A stretch of DNA of 64,000 nucleotides from Epiperipatus broadwayi (GCA_028023455.1 JAQFVV010012396.1:10822296-10886295), one strand, 5' to 3'. Counted from the first letter of the stretch, positions 24,786 through 38,423 are shown. The notes: generated from the letters alone by a model not told the origin. Translations and numbers: made by a program.

Positions 24786-26039
24786 ACAATAAACATATTC
24801 TGGGCTAATTAAATATGTGCTAAAGAAAAAAGAATAAACCTCATTTTATGAAATAGTTATAAAGTGGGAAAAGTAGAACTCAATTTTTAAAGTTATTTTA
24901 TAGTTTATTACATTATGTAAATGTAACGTAGAGTTGTCTTTTTGAAATGTCTTTAAATTAAATATTCTTCTAAAGTCTTTATGCAGGTAATGGAAGCGAT
25001 GATTTTATGTAATGCATTAGACAGTTGAAAGTTAGGAAAAGCTTAAGATTTTTTTTTTATCTTTGGGAAAAAATATTTTGAAAGCATAGTTAATAAATTC
25101 TTTGATATTGCATTCTGTCAATCTTTCTTTTCTTTGCAATAAATAATCTGCTTTGAGAAATAAAACTTAGGAATACACATCTTCAAAAAATCATGTAACA
25201 ATTTTATGTAACATGTTAAATCAGGGGAATTTTAAATCCTACATATATGTATTTGGTGTCATTCTCTTCTAATTTTATCCAACTTTAATGCAATACTGCT
25301 GAAATTTCAAAAATTCCCCACGTATATTGAATAAAAAGAAGTGTTAGAAGTAACTATTTTTCATAAGCTCTGCCAAAATGTTGTGGGTAAATGTAGCGAG
25401 CCTTGGTGAGTTGGACACCAAAAGTAATTAAAGGTTGTATCCTCCTAGCAATAATAATAATTCTTTTAAGAAAGTGTAATTATGTAAAAAGTTCCAGATT
25501 TTTTTATTTTAAAACTGGAAACTTGCACTTGTCAGAAAACAAAAATTATAAAAAGATTTTATATTAGTATATGGTAGTTGATGTTTCATTGTTAAGTGAA
25601 ACACATTCAGAGAAAGTGAATAATCACTTGATACTGTAACAGATGTGTTACATGGCACACAATAACAGTGTGTGTGCACAAATATATATAAAGTTGAAAG
25701 GAAAAATAGAAATAAACACAGACAAAAATTTTGTAGATATTTTCTTCATTTCCCTGAAATAAAAAAACACAGTAAAGGGATAAATAATTTTGAATTTAAA
25801 AGAGAATTTTATTATAAATTAAACATTTATAAGGTCTAATAAATATTTTTATTGAATTCTAATTTTGAAATTAAAAAAAAGCATGTTTTATGATAAAATG
25901 TCTACTGATAATTGTAAACATTTCTAATATCTATTTTTAAAATCTTTATAGATCATACTTTTGATAAAATTTCAAAGTTGCTTTTGAAAGGATTAAAAGT
26001 GTTTTAAATCAAGATTAAAAAAATGTTTTTAATTAATGT
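24786..26039. other. Intronic AT-rich sequence
   Basis: Contains a small inverted motif TGTAACAGATGTGTTACA at 25637-25654. No gene is supportable. Confidence 0.4.
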
Positions 26040-26508
26040 GTTTTTATCACCCCAGCTGACTATATAAAAGGTTCATAAAAATAGAGTAGTTTGTAGTAGT
26101 AATTTTTTTAAGAGTTGTCTGAGTAGCAGAGTTGGTTTCCAAAGTTATACAAATAACTGCCATGGATCAGAGGTAGTTGAAGTCAAGACAGAAGGAGGCA
26201 GCTGCTGCTAGTTCACTGACAGAGTTTAGATGCACCTAGAAGAAAAAACCCACTTCCCTGTCTCTATAGCCTTAAATGTGGACAAGACAACGTGCTGATC
26301 TGAAGTCTATCAAATCCTAGATCGAAGGGAACTGATTGAATGCCAATTATACCTGAATTATACTTTTCCTAATGTAAACCAATCTCACCAAGACCAGCTT
26401 ACCAAGAAAACTTCAGCTTGCTGAAGAACTAATTATATGTATGCTAATGTATCTATATGCAGAGAAGCACAAATAAACATTATATCAAGTTCAGCTGGTA
26501 AGTATTGA
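26040..26508 (+). promoter_or_regulatory. Possible TATA promoter with untranslated exon, or solo LTR
   Basis: CCCCAGCTGACTATATAAAAGG (TATA box at 26061-26069) is followed by ~430 bases that are clearly less AT-rich than the surroundings. They end in AATAAACATTATATCAAG and then CTGGTAAGT (26498-26507), a strong splice-donor match. No long frame exists. Either a noncoding first exon on the plus strand or the U3-R-U5 of a solo LTR would look like this. No TG..CA boundaries with target duplication could be fixed. Speculative. Confidence 0.3.
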
Positions 26509-26918
26509 TTTATATAATGAGAATAAAATTTTAAACAATTTCTTTAGTAGAAATGACATTTTGAAATTCATATTTTAAATTTAAAGATGTTATAATTAGA
26601 AGTGACCTGTGATAATAATAGAGAGAGAACTATTTTAGAAGAAAAAGTAGAAATCAAAGAAAACAACTTTTTAGATTAATTTAAAGTTGTAATTAATTTG
26701 GAGTAACCTGGCCAAAAAAAGGAACTTAAAAACTATTTTATTTAAAAAAGAGTAAAAATGAATTAATAACTGATTCATATTACAAAAATATTAATTTCAT
26801 TTATTATTTTGACAAATTCAAAAAGGTTAATAAATTAATCATGTCTGTGTGATTATATATACATATATTTTAAGTAAACTGAGTATAAGTTTTTTGTATT
26901 ATTAAAATGTGATAACTG

Positions 26919-27305
26919 AAATTTTTAATCATTTATTGTATTTTATATGATGATTGAAATATATTCATCAATTGTACTGCACCTCTATGTGCAAATGTTA
27001 ATGCATGTCAGATAAACAATTATATGTAAATTTTAATCATTTATTTTATTAAATGACAATTCAAATATGTTCATTTTTAAAATTATACTGCATGTCTGTG
27101 AGTGAATATATCAATGCATGTCAGATAGACACATATGTAAATTTTAATCATTTATTTTTATTATTAAATGGCAATTCAAATATGTTTATTTTTTAAATTA
27201 TACTGCATGTCTGTAGGCAAATATATCAATGCATATCAGATAGACACTTATTTGTAAATTTTAATCATTTATTTTATTATTAAATGACAATTCAAATATG
27301 TTCAT
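26919..27305. repeat. Minisatellite, ~110-bp unit, about 3.5 copies
   Basis: The phrase AATTTTTAATCATTTATT (or minus one T) recurs at about 26919, 27029, 27139 and 27257, each time followed by ATTCAAATATGTTCAT-like and CTGCATGTCTGT-like segments. Unit spacings are about 110, 110 and 118 bases. Confidence 0.85.
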
Positions 27306-27499
27306 AAATTATTAAACACCTTGTATGTGTTCTGACTGTGTTTTAAATAAACATATTAGAACATATATTATAAATCACAATGTGATAATTTTTATTTTGA
27401 ATATTAATCAAAATCAGAAGGTGTACTTTATGTGTATGCATTATTCTACACACCTTAACTTTTAGTTTAGTATCTACTAGACATTAAGTTTATAATGGC

Positions 27500-27730
27500 C
27501 AGTACATTAAGGGTACTAAGTGGCCAGAGCATTGATGATGAACAGCATGTTTTAATATCACAGTATTATTATTGATCTTATGGTTGTATATTCTATGGAT
27601 GAGCACTTAGTGCATCCAAATTATGTTTAAATAATTGCCCCAAGCTGGCAAAGGTTAAATAGTTGGCCTGCTCTACAGTAGACCCATTTCAAATCCAGTC
27701 GCAAGATTGATTATTGATTTATTATGATTG
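27500..27730. repeat. Possible degenerate SINE
   Basis: CCATTTCAAATCCAG (27685-27699) resembles a B box and lies in a locally GC-richer stretch (CCCCAAGCTGGCAAAGG). No clear A box and no second copy in the window. Weak. Confidence 0.25.
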
Positions 27731-28712
27731 TTGATCATTCATTGATGATGGATGATGTATAGTTACTCTAAGGAGCTAACTGGACTGATCTCTCAGAGAG
27801 ATCAGAATCTCTCATGCTCTTATAATATATAAAATGACTAATATATTTTTTGATATTAAACATTATTTTAATATTCTATCTTATGTATTAAATTTAATTA
27901 TTTGAAATATTTATTTTTAAACTGGGGTTGATTTGCTATCCCCCATCTTCAAACCCTAAAATTACCTATCCCATTATAATATATTAGAATAGATCCAAAT
28001 ATTGATAATTTTGTACAAGTGCTAAGGATTTATTTCAATGCTCAATACCATGTTAAAAATAAGTTTTAGGTTAATAACATTTACCATGTTTGAAAAATCA
28101 ATTGTAAAATTGCTTCAACCCTACTACTGTTTTAAAGATGTTTCCCAAATGTATATTATTGCTTGAAGTAATGTCAGCAACCCATAAATATTTTAATAGT
28201 AAAGTACTCTATGTGCAGAATGAATGATTGATTTAGTCAATTGTGTAAGTCTCAGAAACGATTGCAAAAGTCCGTATAAAATCTGCATAAAATCTTTTAG
28301 CAAATTCTTATTTCAAACTATCATAAAATCGTTGCAGAAAATATAATTACATTATGGTATGAAATAGTATAAAATAGACAAAAATGATTCTCATGGCCAA
28401 AAATTCAAACAAAAAAAATTTTTTTTTATTATGTTAAACAAATAGAGTATCACTGTGACCTATTTTGGAACTTAAAAGTATGACAAAATGATTACTCCAA
28501 TTGATTTAGAGTTAGAAAATATTCGACACCATACTGAAACATGTTTGTAATTGAACCATCTATTTAAAATTAGACTAAGAAAAACAAAATAATGGCTTTG
28601 AAATATATATTATATATATATTTTTTGTAAAAATTATAATGTTCAATTGTACATCTTTCTTTTATTTCTTTGAAGAAAAAAATAAAATATAGATTCTAAA
28701 TTATAATTGCAC
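27731..28712. other. Intronic AT-rich sequence
   Basis: No recognised element. A short local palindrome GATCTCTCAGAGAGATC sits at 27789-27805. Confidence 0.4.
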
Positions 28713-28715
28713 CAT

Positions 28716-28812
28716 GTTAAGACAGCAATCTGAAGAGCGATCAAGCCTCAACACGACAGTTTCTGATAAGAAAAGGATGGTCCCACCCTTCTCTTCAGAC
28801 TGCTGTCTTAAC
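28716..28812. repeat. Stem-loop with 22-bp arms
   Basis: GTTAAGACAGCAATCTGAAGAG (28716-28737) pairs with CTCTTCAGACTGCTGTCTTAAC (28791-28812) with one mismatch, across a 53-base GC-richer loop. It may be a miniature TIR element or a transcribed hairpin. No coding. Confidence 0.75.
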
Positions 28813-28829
28813 ATCTGATTGGCTGTCTG

Positions 28830-30030
28830 AGAAGCAACAGTAAGCTCATGCGAGAGACTGTCAACCTCCCAATTTATTACTAATTTAACAACAATATGAG
28901 ATGTATACAAAAATATTAATTACACCATATATATTTATGTCCTTCCCTTTCTTGCAAATTTGATTCACAATGCATTCACTACATATAATAAATATATTTC
29001 AGTATACCATTAATCTGTCCTTTTAAAACTTTTTAATTTATTGAATCAAAATTGTTTATCTAAATTTGCTGCCCACTTCTTATCAAGGATAGAATAATTA
29101 AAATACAACAAATAAAAATCTTATACACATTTAAAAATATGCATTTATTATTCACGCTGCACACACCTATCTCTTATTAAATTTATAAAGAGTACACAGT
29201 AAAACTATAACTTTAAAATTCAAACTTTAAAATCATCATAATTCCTTTCTCTTGATTTTTCAAATTTACTATTAACTTTTCCCTCTCATATTATTTAAAT
29301 TTCATTCAAATTTTTATTTAATAACGAATTCATAAATGGGGAGATAATATACGAATGTTTATTAAAAAAAAAAAAAAAGATTCGGTGGATGGGAGAAGAT
29401 GGAAAATAATGAATGCTTTTAAAGAAATAAAAATGACAGAAATTTAAATTATAAAAAGAATAGAAAATGAAGAGTGAAAAGAATTACGATTGTTCAAATG
29501 ATTCTAAGTTTTAATTTTATGGTTATAATTTTAATGTATGAGTATAGTATGAATAATAGATAAGTATAATATGAAAAGCAATTGCATATCTAAAAAAAAA
29601 ATCTACAGAATTTTTATACAATAAATTTTAATTATTGTATTAAAAAAATCTGACAACAGTCATAACAAGTAGATGAAACATTTGGGCGAGCAAATTAGAG
29701 AAACATTTTGATTTAAATGAATTAATAAGTTTTAAAATAATAGATTGATGGGAATATTGGAATATATACAAATAGATCAGAATCTAAATCTATTAAGTTT
29801 AATAAATGGATTCCAAAACATCGATAGGTTAAAAGATTGGTTTAACTATCAAAATTTAAAACTAATAGAGCAATTTTATTTTAATAAATAAATTAAAGTA
29901 GATAAATAAAATTATAATTAATTTTATTTACCAGATAAATACTTAAGTAAAAATATCAGATAAGTTTTTTAAAAAAATAAATAAATAAGAGATTTAAAAA
30001 AAAGTTACCAAAGTTAAAAGACATTTTAAA
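28830..30030. other. Intronic AT-rich sequence
   Basis: No supported features. The 3' part may merge into the upstream region of the LINE at 30.0 kb. Confidence 0.4.
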
Positions 30031-32195
30031 ATATAAATATAGAAGTGCTGGACCTATGAATTCAAAAACCAAATAAAAAACAAGCAAACAATGCAGACAT
30101 GAGTCAGACAACCTTAAATTATCCACAAAAGCACCTGATAAAACTCCCAACATACCCAATAAAAACAATATTAAATCAAAAGCAGATAGCAATACTATAA
30201 ATAACACAGATCACCACATCAAACCAGCATGTACACATATAATAAAGAACAATACATCAACACATATAACAGAAACAATCACTTCATGTCTTTTGCAGAT
30301 TGAAGAAACAATGCCTGAAGCAAAAAGACAGCCAGGCTGCCCACCAAAGAAAAATTGACAAACAAAGAAAGCTAAAACATAAAAATTCAGTCAAGAATAT
30401 TGGCCATATAGATCATATCTTTGATCCAACTAATGAAGATATAGAATTAAACTGATAGTGATTGAGAACTACTCCTAGAACCATAACAAGCACAGAAATA
30501 ATCCCACCTAGCTTGCATAAACTCAATGAAAGTCAAGATAACATTTAATGTAAGGGGGTTAAACTCCATTTCTAAGATCAACCAACTAAAACAATGAATT
30601 AAAACCACACAGCCCTACACACTTGGATTAATTGAAACTAAAGTCTATGCTGGCTCTCAACAGACCCAATGAGACTTTTACACAAAGAGAGGTTTAGTGC
30701 ATGCTCCAGAGACTCATCAACACCCTCTGGGGGAACTGGACTCCTCATTGGACCAAATTGTCTATTTACTTCTTTCAAGATAATATTTATAGATTCACAC
30801 TTGTTAATAGTGACCTTCTAACATCAGATTGTGACAATCAACATAATCTTTGTATATATACCTCTCAGCCTAGCATAATTGCCAGCATTAATTTGCTACT
30901 TACAACCACGACAAATCCAACCATATTAATTGGAGACTACAATATGACATATAAAGACTTCGTTACTTGGTGGCTGCATCAAATTTTTGTGACACTATTG
31001 AGTGCTGAGGGTTTCCTACCAGACAATGCAGTAACATTCCACAATGGCCAACATGCACCACTGATTGACCTGTTTCTATTCACCAAATGCTACAGCATCT
31101 AATCACTATGAGCCTTACACCCCCCCTTTCTCAGACCATTCAGCGTTACACAAATTCAAACATCGGTACTTCCACTAACCAAAACAATAAAAGTACTACT
31201 CCCAGTGACCACCTCAGAATTTTTATTCTCAAAGACCTACATTATACTTAATAAAATTCAAAACATACAGCTTAATTCCGTATAGAAATATCTAGCATTC
31301 ATTAATATACTCTCTTTTAATATTGACCATATCCCAAGGAAGAAGCCACTGCCCTTCAGATTACTAGCACTTGCTGATGAACTTCATAAGTGAATTCTTA
31401 TGATAAAACCTTCACACCACACTCAGCAATACATACATAAATGCACACAAACATACAACAATATATGCAACATTTTAAAAAACTACATAAAAATAAAAAC
31501 AAAATATGGCAACAGCACCCCTGGACCAGAGGCTACATAAAATGGGCATTAGGACACCCACTCAACATCATGGTCTCAATGGTTGTCCAAGCAAATAAAA
31601 CCACATACGCAGGGCATAACATGATATTGCCTATCTACTCATACTTTAGACAAAAGCTACAAACCAACCAACTACTTAAACTTCCCTCCAACCTGTTTGG
31701 AAAACCAGAAACAATAACACCATTTAATACCACTGAGTTTGCAATAAAGCTGGCAATTATTTTAAATACATGCCATCCAGGAAGCCCTGGCATCCCTCAA
31801 TTTGTCTTAATACATCTTAGTCTATTTACAGCTCAATATCTTCTTGACCTAGCAAATTATTTATTACAGGAAATTCAACCCATGGAAGAAATTTACCCAA
31901 TTGTGATAGTGCCTTTCAACAAAAAAAACAAAACAAAACCCATCTCCCCAGTAAATGATCTTCACCCAATATCAATGGGACCACTGCCAATTAAAATCAT
32001 AGAAAAAAAATCATCAAAGAAAAAATAGAATCACACATAATGCTGCTAGTCTCCAACATGCAATTCACAAAGAAAAACTCATCAACAATCCAAGCAGCCC
32101 TAATCTTCAAGGCAGTTCCAAACTCAATACAAGGGGGGGGGATATGCACCAATAGCAGTCCAACTTGACATCGAAGAACCTTTAACTCACTCGAT
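30031..32195 (+). pseudogene. LINE family 2 (L1/Tx1-like layout), truncated in RT
   Basis: Sequence is less AT-biased than the surrounding intron. An endonuclease of the APE type begins at about 30533 (KITFNVRGLNSISKINQLK), with LGLIETKVYAGSQ and the diagnostic ILIGDYNMTY (30923-30952), then HAPLIDLFLF and a late FSDHSALH-like stretch (about 31130-31150). The reverse transcriptase begins in the frame 31441-32028, with GSPGIPQ and NDLHPISMGPLPIKIIEK, and the frame shifts near 32000. The copy stops at about 32190, just after PIAVQLDIE, before the catalytic box, so it is 3'-truncated or interrupted. An N-terminal gag-like ORF is not clear here, but the related copy at 61.7 kb has one. Stops and frameshifts make it non-coding. 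The clade call is tentative. Confidence 0.7.
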
Positions 32196-34841
32196 ATTCA
32201 TGTACTTATCTTAATGAATAAAACTAAATTCAATTTATTAAATTTACTTTCACATAAATTGCACACTTTATACGCTTATATTTTCTTGCCATTCTGTCTT
32301 TCAGATATTCAGTCTCAATCAAGATCTTGTAGGCTGCTTTTTATAAGTGATAATATTTCATGATATTCTTGGTATTACTAAAAATTAAGATTTTCTATCA
32401 TTGTTTCTGTAATAATTTCTAAATTAATGTAATGAGTAAAATTTATAAATGCTTTAAATAGGGTTTTATTCCCCCACAGCATAGATATGTTTATGAGGAT
32501 TATGAGTCGAAAGCATGCTAATCACTAGAGTATTGTTAATGTTAATAAAACTTTGCTCTTAATACAGTTTTTGTATCTGTATATAAATTAATAATGTTTA
32601 ACTTACTTGCAACTTTAGTGCTGTCTATCAGTGCATCTTTTCCCCCTATGTGTTTTGTTTTGCTTATTTTTTGTTATAAGTTGAAGAAAATGGGGAATTC
32701 TTTCAAGAGTTAACACTCTAATGCTAATTTGCATTTCAAATTATTCAAAAGTTAAGGACCTGATTATTCGGTTATATTTTAAAAAATTTTAGTAGAATTT
32801 TAATATTAATTCCAAACATTACAACGACAATTTATATATTATTTCATAAATTTCATTTTGTATTCTTAATTTTTAAAGCCATTTAGACATTTACTATTTT
32901 CACAAAGAAATCTGTCTCTCTCAATCTTACCTAGAGTCACCCACTTGGCAATTTAATAACGAAACCTCAATAATGTATCGATAGAAAAATTAGCATTCAG
33001 AAAAGCTGCATTTTATTTGCTAATATTTATATAATGCTGCTTGTCTTATTATAAGTTATTTATAACCATAATGGCTGTCCAAACCCCCGCATTCCTTGAA
33101 ATAATGACTTAAAAGCTTAAGAGTGCTTGAATTAAATCCACTAGCTGTTTGCTATTTTCTAATTTTAGATGAATAATTGACAATAGTACAATAAATTGAT
33201 TCCCTCACTCCTACAAAGAATATTTGATAATTTTATACACCACCTGATGCCTCCTTGAACCGATCGCCAACAATTCACTGTAAAATAAAAATATATAATC
33301 TTGTCACTTCACTATTATCAAATAAAGCAGAAGTAAAGAAATTAATACACAGATTTTTTTTATTACTATATGGTTGCAAATATAAATAAATGTAAATAGT
33401 CTATTGCATGGCATGGCAAAGACTTCACAAATATTGAACAAAAAAAAAGGGGATAATAGCAAAATTTACTCCCCATCTTAATTTTAATCATTGTTCATAC
33501 TTAATTTTAATATTTAAAAAAATTTGTTTTTTTTTAACAGCCGTGCGGACTGAGTGTTTATAATTATTCGTATTTAAATATTAGACAAAAAAAAAAGAGA
33601 GAAGGAAATTACATATAATATTCGATATATAGTATGACAAAAATTTGCCATCAGAAACCGTACGGCCACCATTCACGAGCAACTGAAATCCATGAAAAAT
33701 ATGATTAGGTGGTAATCTGGTGACGGGGTCAATGATGATGATGCCCTCTAAAATATCAATAATACTGATTTAAATAATCTTAAAAGAGTAAATTATATAT
33801 TCGCTACATAACTAAATTCTCACGAATGAACTGCATATATATATATAAATAATGTTCTTACTTTGCACAAAATACCTATAACATGATTAGCATTATCTAA
33901 TTGTTTCTTCTTTTGTAAATGTGTCTGGAGCCAAGCTCAAATAAACAAAAGGTTCATATGGATATATTAGTAATAATCCATAATAATTTTTTATTCTCAA
34001 AATATTTAGTAGATAAATGCAAGTAATGATTTATATCTCTGATTATATTAATAATTCAGACTGAATTATATAAGCAAGATCAAGTTTATATAAGATTTTT
34101 AGTTCATAATACTTTCTCCTTTTTTTTTTTTTTGGTTACCATTATTTAAAAAAAAGTAATATAAAGTGATTTCTTTTAACTGATTTTATTTGAATGCAAG
34201 TTGTGAAGCTTTTAAGACAAAATTGGTGTAAAAATAGATATTTTAAAATTTATTGTAATTTTGTCTGTTGGCATATATATGTTGATTGCATACACGTCTT
34301 CATTATACAAAGATATATAACAAGAATATAAAAATTTCACTAATTTACTAGTAGTTAAATATTCTTTTATGTAAATATTAAATTGGCAGATTTATCTGGA
34401 TAAATTAAAAATGTTCTTTTTATAAATTCCAAATAGGTATTTGTTCATTTCCAATATTACGGACTTTTAATATTCAATTTTAATTTGATTTAGTTATTTT
34501 CTGGCTTAAATTCAATAATTTCTCAGTGCAAGCATTTGGCTACCAGAACTTCAATGGTTGTTTTTCTAATGCAGACAGGTTAATTTCAGATCAAAGGCAT
34601 AACAATGGGACAGATATCATCAAAGCACTGAGGGTCAGTTCAAATCTTTCAGTTACTGTTGCATTATATGACTTTGGTTCAACATAAATAATGTGTAAGA
34701 CATCTAATTCCACTGCAACTTATCAATTCTTCCTCAGCTTCCCACTTTCATTGTAATTTTAATTGTAACAACTGTAACTTTCATATTAATTAAAATAAAT
34801 TAATTTGTTCTGTCTTTTATAAGTTTCCTTAAAAAACACAT
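32196..34841. other. Intronic AT-rich sequence
   Basis: About 2.6 kb with no gene. A few locally GC-richer patches (33540-33560 and 33650-33750) have no recognisable identity. Confidence 0.4.
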
Positions 34842-34845
34842 TTAA

Positions 34846-36980
34846 CCCTATCGTACTTTGCTATTCTGATGTTTTTCTTTGTCTCACATGTCAATGTAAA
34901 ATATATGATAAAATGATTATTACTTATCAGAAAATAAAAAATTTGACTTCATTTGATAGATATTCACGTTTACTACTGAAATGAATTTTAAATGTTCACA
35001 TTTTGTTTCTGTAAATATTAAAAAAATAAGACCGTAATCAAAACAAATCCATTATATATCATTGTTTCTAGAAAGATTATTTTCAGTTTATAAAATCAAT
35101 GAAATCTCCTTTGTTTCTGATATTTTTAAAAACCTGAATGAACAATTATTTATTTCTCTAATATCTAATGAATTATGTTTTAAAAGTTTAAAATTTTAAA
35201 ATATTTATTGCAAAAGTGTGATTATTTTCTTCCTCGTAAATATAAGTAGATTGCTTACATCATAACAAAGGTCCAAATTTGCTTCAGGCCATATTTACGT
35301 TAGCTGCTAATATAATATTATATTTTTGAAAATAATGTATTTCAAGTCAAAACAAGTTATTAATAATTTTATTTGTTGATAGCTAATAAATATAGTGTAA
35401 ATTATTTTTTTTTAAAAATCTAAAACTGTAATAAATTCAGAAATAAATATGTTTTTGCATCATTGGAAATTTCAATGTCATAAAATGTTGAACGTTTTAC
35501 AGCCTTAGCAACACATAATGGCTGATCATGTCAGGGCAGGACTTATGTCTATTGTTAGAGTGGGAATTTTGAATTTCACTGTTTTTTTGCAGAAATTTTG
35601 GGAAAAAAATTGATTATAATAAAATATACTGTTTTACACACATTTTCACACTTAATACTTATGAAAAAATTCACCAGGGGGTGAATTGGCCAAAAGATGT
35701 TTCTCTGTCATTTGAAGTATAAATGGGTTAATTTGCCAAACAATAGATGTCTTTCAATCTTTTTACATAGCTGGATTTCTTTTGAAAAATATAGCATGAA
35801 GTATAGACCTCTATAAAAAAATAATATAACAAATATTTTCCTCACTAAGTTAAATTTTATACAACAAAAGCAATTACATACAATGAACATTAGACTGACA
35901 GATATCTATGTCATGTAAAATTTAAGTTACCAATTGAATTTCTTATATTTAGCAATGAAAATATACCATATTTATTAGAAATTTTTCTGATGCTGCATAT
36001 ACATAATGTTAAATACAATTGTTTTTTTTTAAAATAATAAAGGCTGTTATAGTAAATAATACACACTCTCTTTTCAATACTTAACTATATTATCTTGGAT
36101 ACTTAAAACAGAGAGTATGAATATTAACTTTTCAATTTGGCAGGATGCCAGAAATTCAACTTTTGACCAATTCGCCTCCTGGTGAATTTTTTCGTATGTA
36201 TTATACATTAAAATGCATGTTAAAGATATCTTTTATTGTAATAAATTTTGCTGAAAAATTTGCCATAGAAGATGGGAAATTCAAAATTCCTGCTCTTACA
36301 ATAAACATAAGCCCCACCCTGACATGTTCAGCCATTATCTGTTGTCAAGACTGTAAAACATTCAGTGTTTTATGACATTGTTTAAAGTAAATAATTCCAA
36401 TGACCAAAAACCTGTTTATTGTGAATTTATTACGGTTTTAGATTTTTTTTAAAAAAATAATTTACACTATATTTATTAGATATTAAGAAATATAAATTAT
36501 TAATAACTTATTTTGACTTGAAATACTTTATTTTCAAAAATATAATGTTATATTAGCAGCAAATCTAAGCATGGCCTGAAGCAATTTACAAGCTGTTTCT
36601 ATGTCAGCAATCTATTTATATTTACGAGTCTGAAACTATCGCAATTTTGCAATAAATATTCAAAAATTTTAAACTTTATAATTATTCATTTGGATGTTTA
36701 AAAATAATAAGAATTAAATATTTTGTTGATTTTATAAACTGAAAATAATCTTTCTGGAAATGATGATGTCTAAACTCTTTGTTTTGTTTACGATCTCATT
36801 TTTTAAATATTTACAGAAACAAAATGTGAACATTTAAAATTTATTTCAATAGTAAACAAAAGTATTTTTTAAATGAAGTCAAATTTATTATTTTCAGATA
36901 AATAATAATCATTTTATCATATGTTTTACATTAATGTGTGAGACAAAGAAAAACATCAGAAAATGCAGAGTTTGAGAGGG
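34846..36980. mobile_element. piggyBac-like long-inverted-repeat (fold-back) element
   Basis: Ends CCCTATCGTACTTTGC (left) and ..GCAGAGTTTGAGAGGG (right) are flanked on both sides by TTAA (34842-34845 and 36981-36984), the target site and duplication of piggyBac elements. The two arms, about 870 bp each (34846-35718 and 36115-36980), are imperfect inverted copies. They share GATGTTTTTCTTTGTCTCACA at the tips, CTATATTTATTAG..AATAACTTGTTTTGACTTGAAATA mid-arm and GAAAAAATTCACCAGG at the inner edge. About 400 bp of unpaired spacer lies between. There is no transposase frame; the open frame at 36145-36375 lies in the arm and is incidental. It is probably mobilised in trans, if at all. Confidence 0.78.
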
Positions 36981-37201
36981 TTAATCAATACAATTATTTT
37001 ATAGTTTTATAATGATTAAATATTTTTATTTTTATTTAATATAATAAAGAAACTACTTTTTTTTAACTTTATAACAAATAACTACATGTAATAGAGTGAT
37101 TCATAATATGAATAAATATATAACATTAAACACAATTGTTTTTTAAATAGTTAATTCTGTTAAAGTAAATAAAACATACTCCTGCTTTATATATATATAT
37201 A

Positions 37202-38423
37202 CACCCGAGTCTCTTTTTACATGGATTTATTTAACATGATTTTGAAGTTACGCGATTCACATTTCTCTGGAAGTTGAACTCCGATAATGTGCTATTACTT
37301 TAAATAATAAATTTCACGCACTTACGTCATATTGAAAGTAATAGCACATTATTGGAATTCAACTTTCATCCTAGTAATTTCAATATTTTCAGTGCTTTAT
37401 AATAGTAAGATTTTATGCAATAATAAAATTAAAATCATGATTTCCACATTTTATGTTTACACACATTAAATTTTACAAGATTATAATGTAAATTTGTTCA
37501 AACATTGTGCATGTTAATTTTGCATTTTAAATCACATTCTGTTTTTGCTTTTTAAAAAAGAATGTAATACAATTATTAATCATTTAGTGTCAGCAAGTTT
37601 ATTTTTAAAAGATGAGTAATAGCAGTGGGCACAATTAAATTTGACAATTAAAAATTAAAATCTGATTTTTAATTGTAATTAACAATTTAAAAATTACTTA
37701 AGGCGACCTGAAATTTAATTAATGTGATGTGAAACGAAATTTGATTTTTAAACGGAATTAAAAATTAAAGACAAAAATAAGAATTTAAATTTTGGTTGTT
37801 CCTTTCACTGCAAAAATGATTCGAGAAGGTCTTCAAATTTTTAATCAGTTGGCAAATTATTTTCTTATTAATGACACTATTCACAAACGTGCTCTTAAAT
37901 TCCAATGAGAGCTAAATGGTTGTATGTCTGGATATCGCAAACAATTAATAAAATCATAATCTCAAGATTAATTACTAATTACATTGTCACCAGAAAACCA
38001 TTAACACAACATGAGAGTGAAGTTGGTGCTAGTTTGATTTTTTACCAGTTTGCAACGAACCTATTTATCAGCAAGTAACAATAATAATTAAAATGTGTAT
38101 AAAAAAATGTCAATTACTGTACTGTAAATTATGCATAAAAATATATAGTTTTGAATAAAATGAAATATTATAGTTAAAAAAAGTTTGTCTTGTATCAATT
38201 TTTTTCAAATTTGAAACTTTTATTAGTCATATTTTATTTCCTTATTTTTTTTTTGCGTGAATTTTAAAGTAATTTTACGTATGTGCTTTGCTTTTACATG
38301 ATTTTTGAAAAATCACAGTCCGTATCCCCCCTTTTTCAAGGTAAGTTACGTCTATTTTTGCGCATTTTCGTTTGCGCGTGTTTTCTGAGGAACCTATCTA
38401 TCATGTAAAATGAGACCCAGGTA
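37202..38423 (+). mobile_element. Tigger/pogo-like non-autonomous DNA transposon, copy B
   Basis: Starts CACCCGAGTCTCTTTTTACA after TA (37200-37201) and ends TGAGACCCAGGTA before TATA. It is inverted relative to copy A, with which it is highly similar along its whole length except for an extra ~110 bp (about 37797-37935: GTTCCTTTCACTGC to GGATATCGCAAAC) absent in A. An internal hairpin at 37269-37367 has 33-bp arms (GAAGTTGAACTCCGATAATG and its complement). Non-coding. Confidence 0.8.

Noticed and set aside
26919-27305. CRISPR-like array
   Set aside because: Units are tandem ~110-bp copies that diverge throughout, without short identical repeats separated by unique spacers; the context is eukaryotic intron.
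36145-36375. 76-residue plus-strand ORF
   Set aside because: It lies within the right arm of the TTAA-flanked fold-back, and the matching left arm does not preserve the frame.
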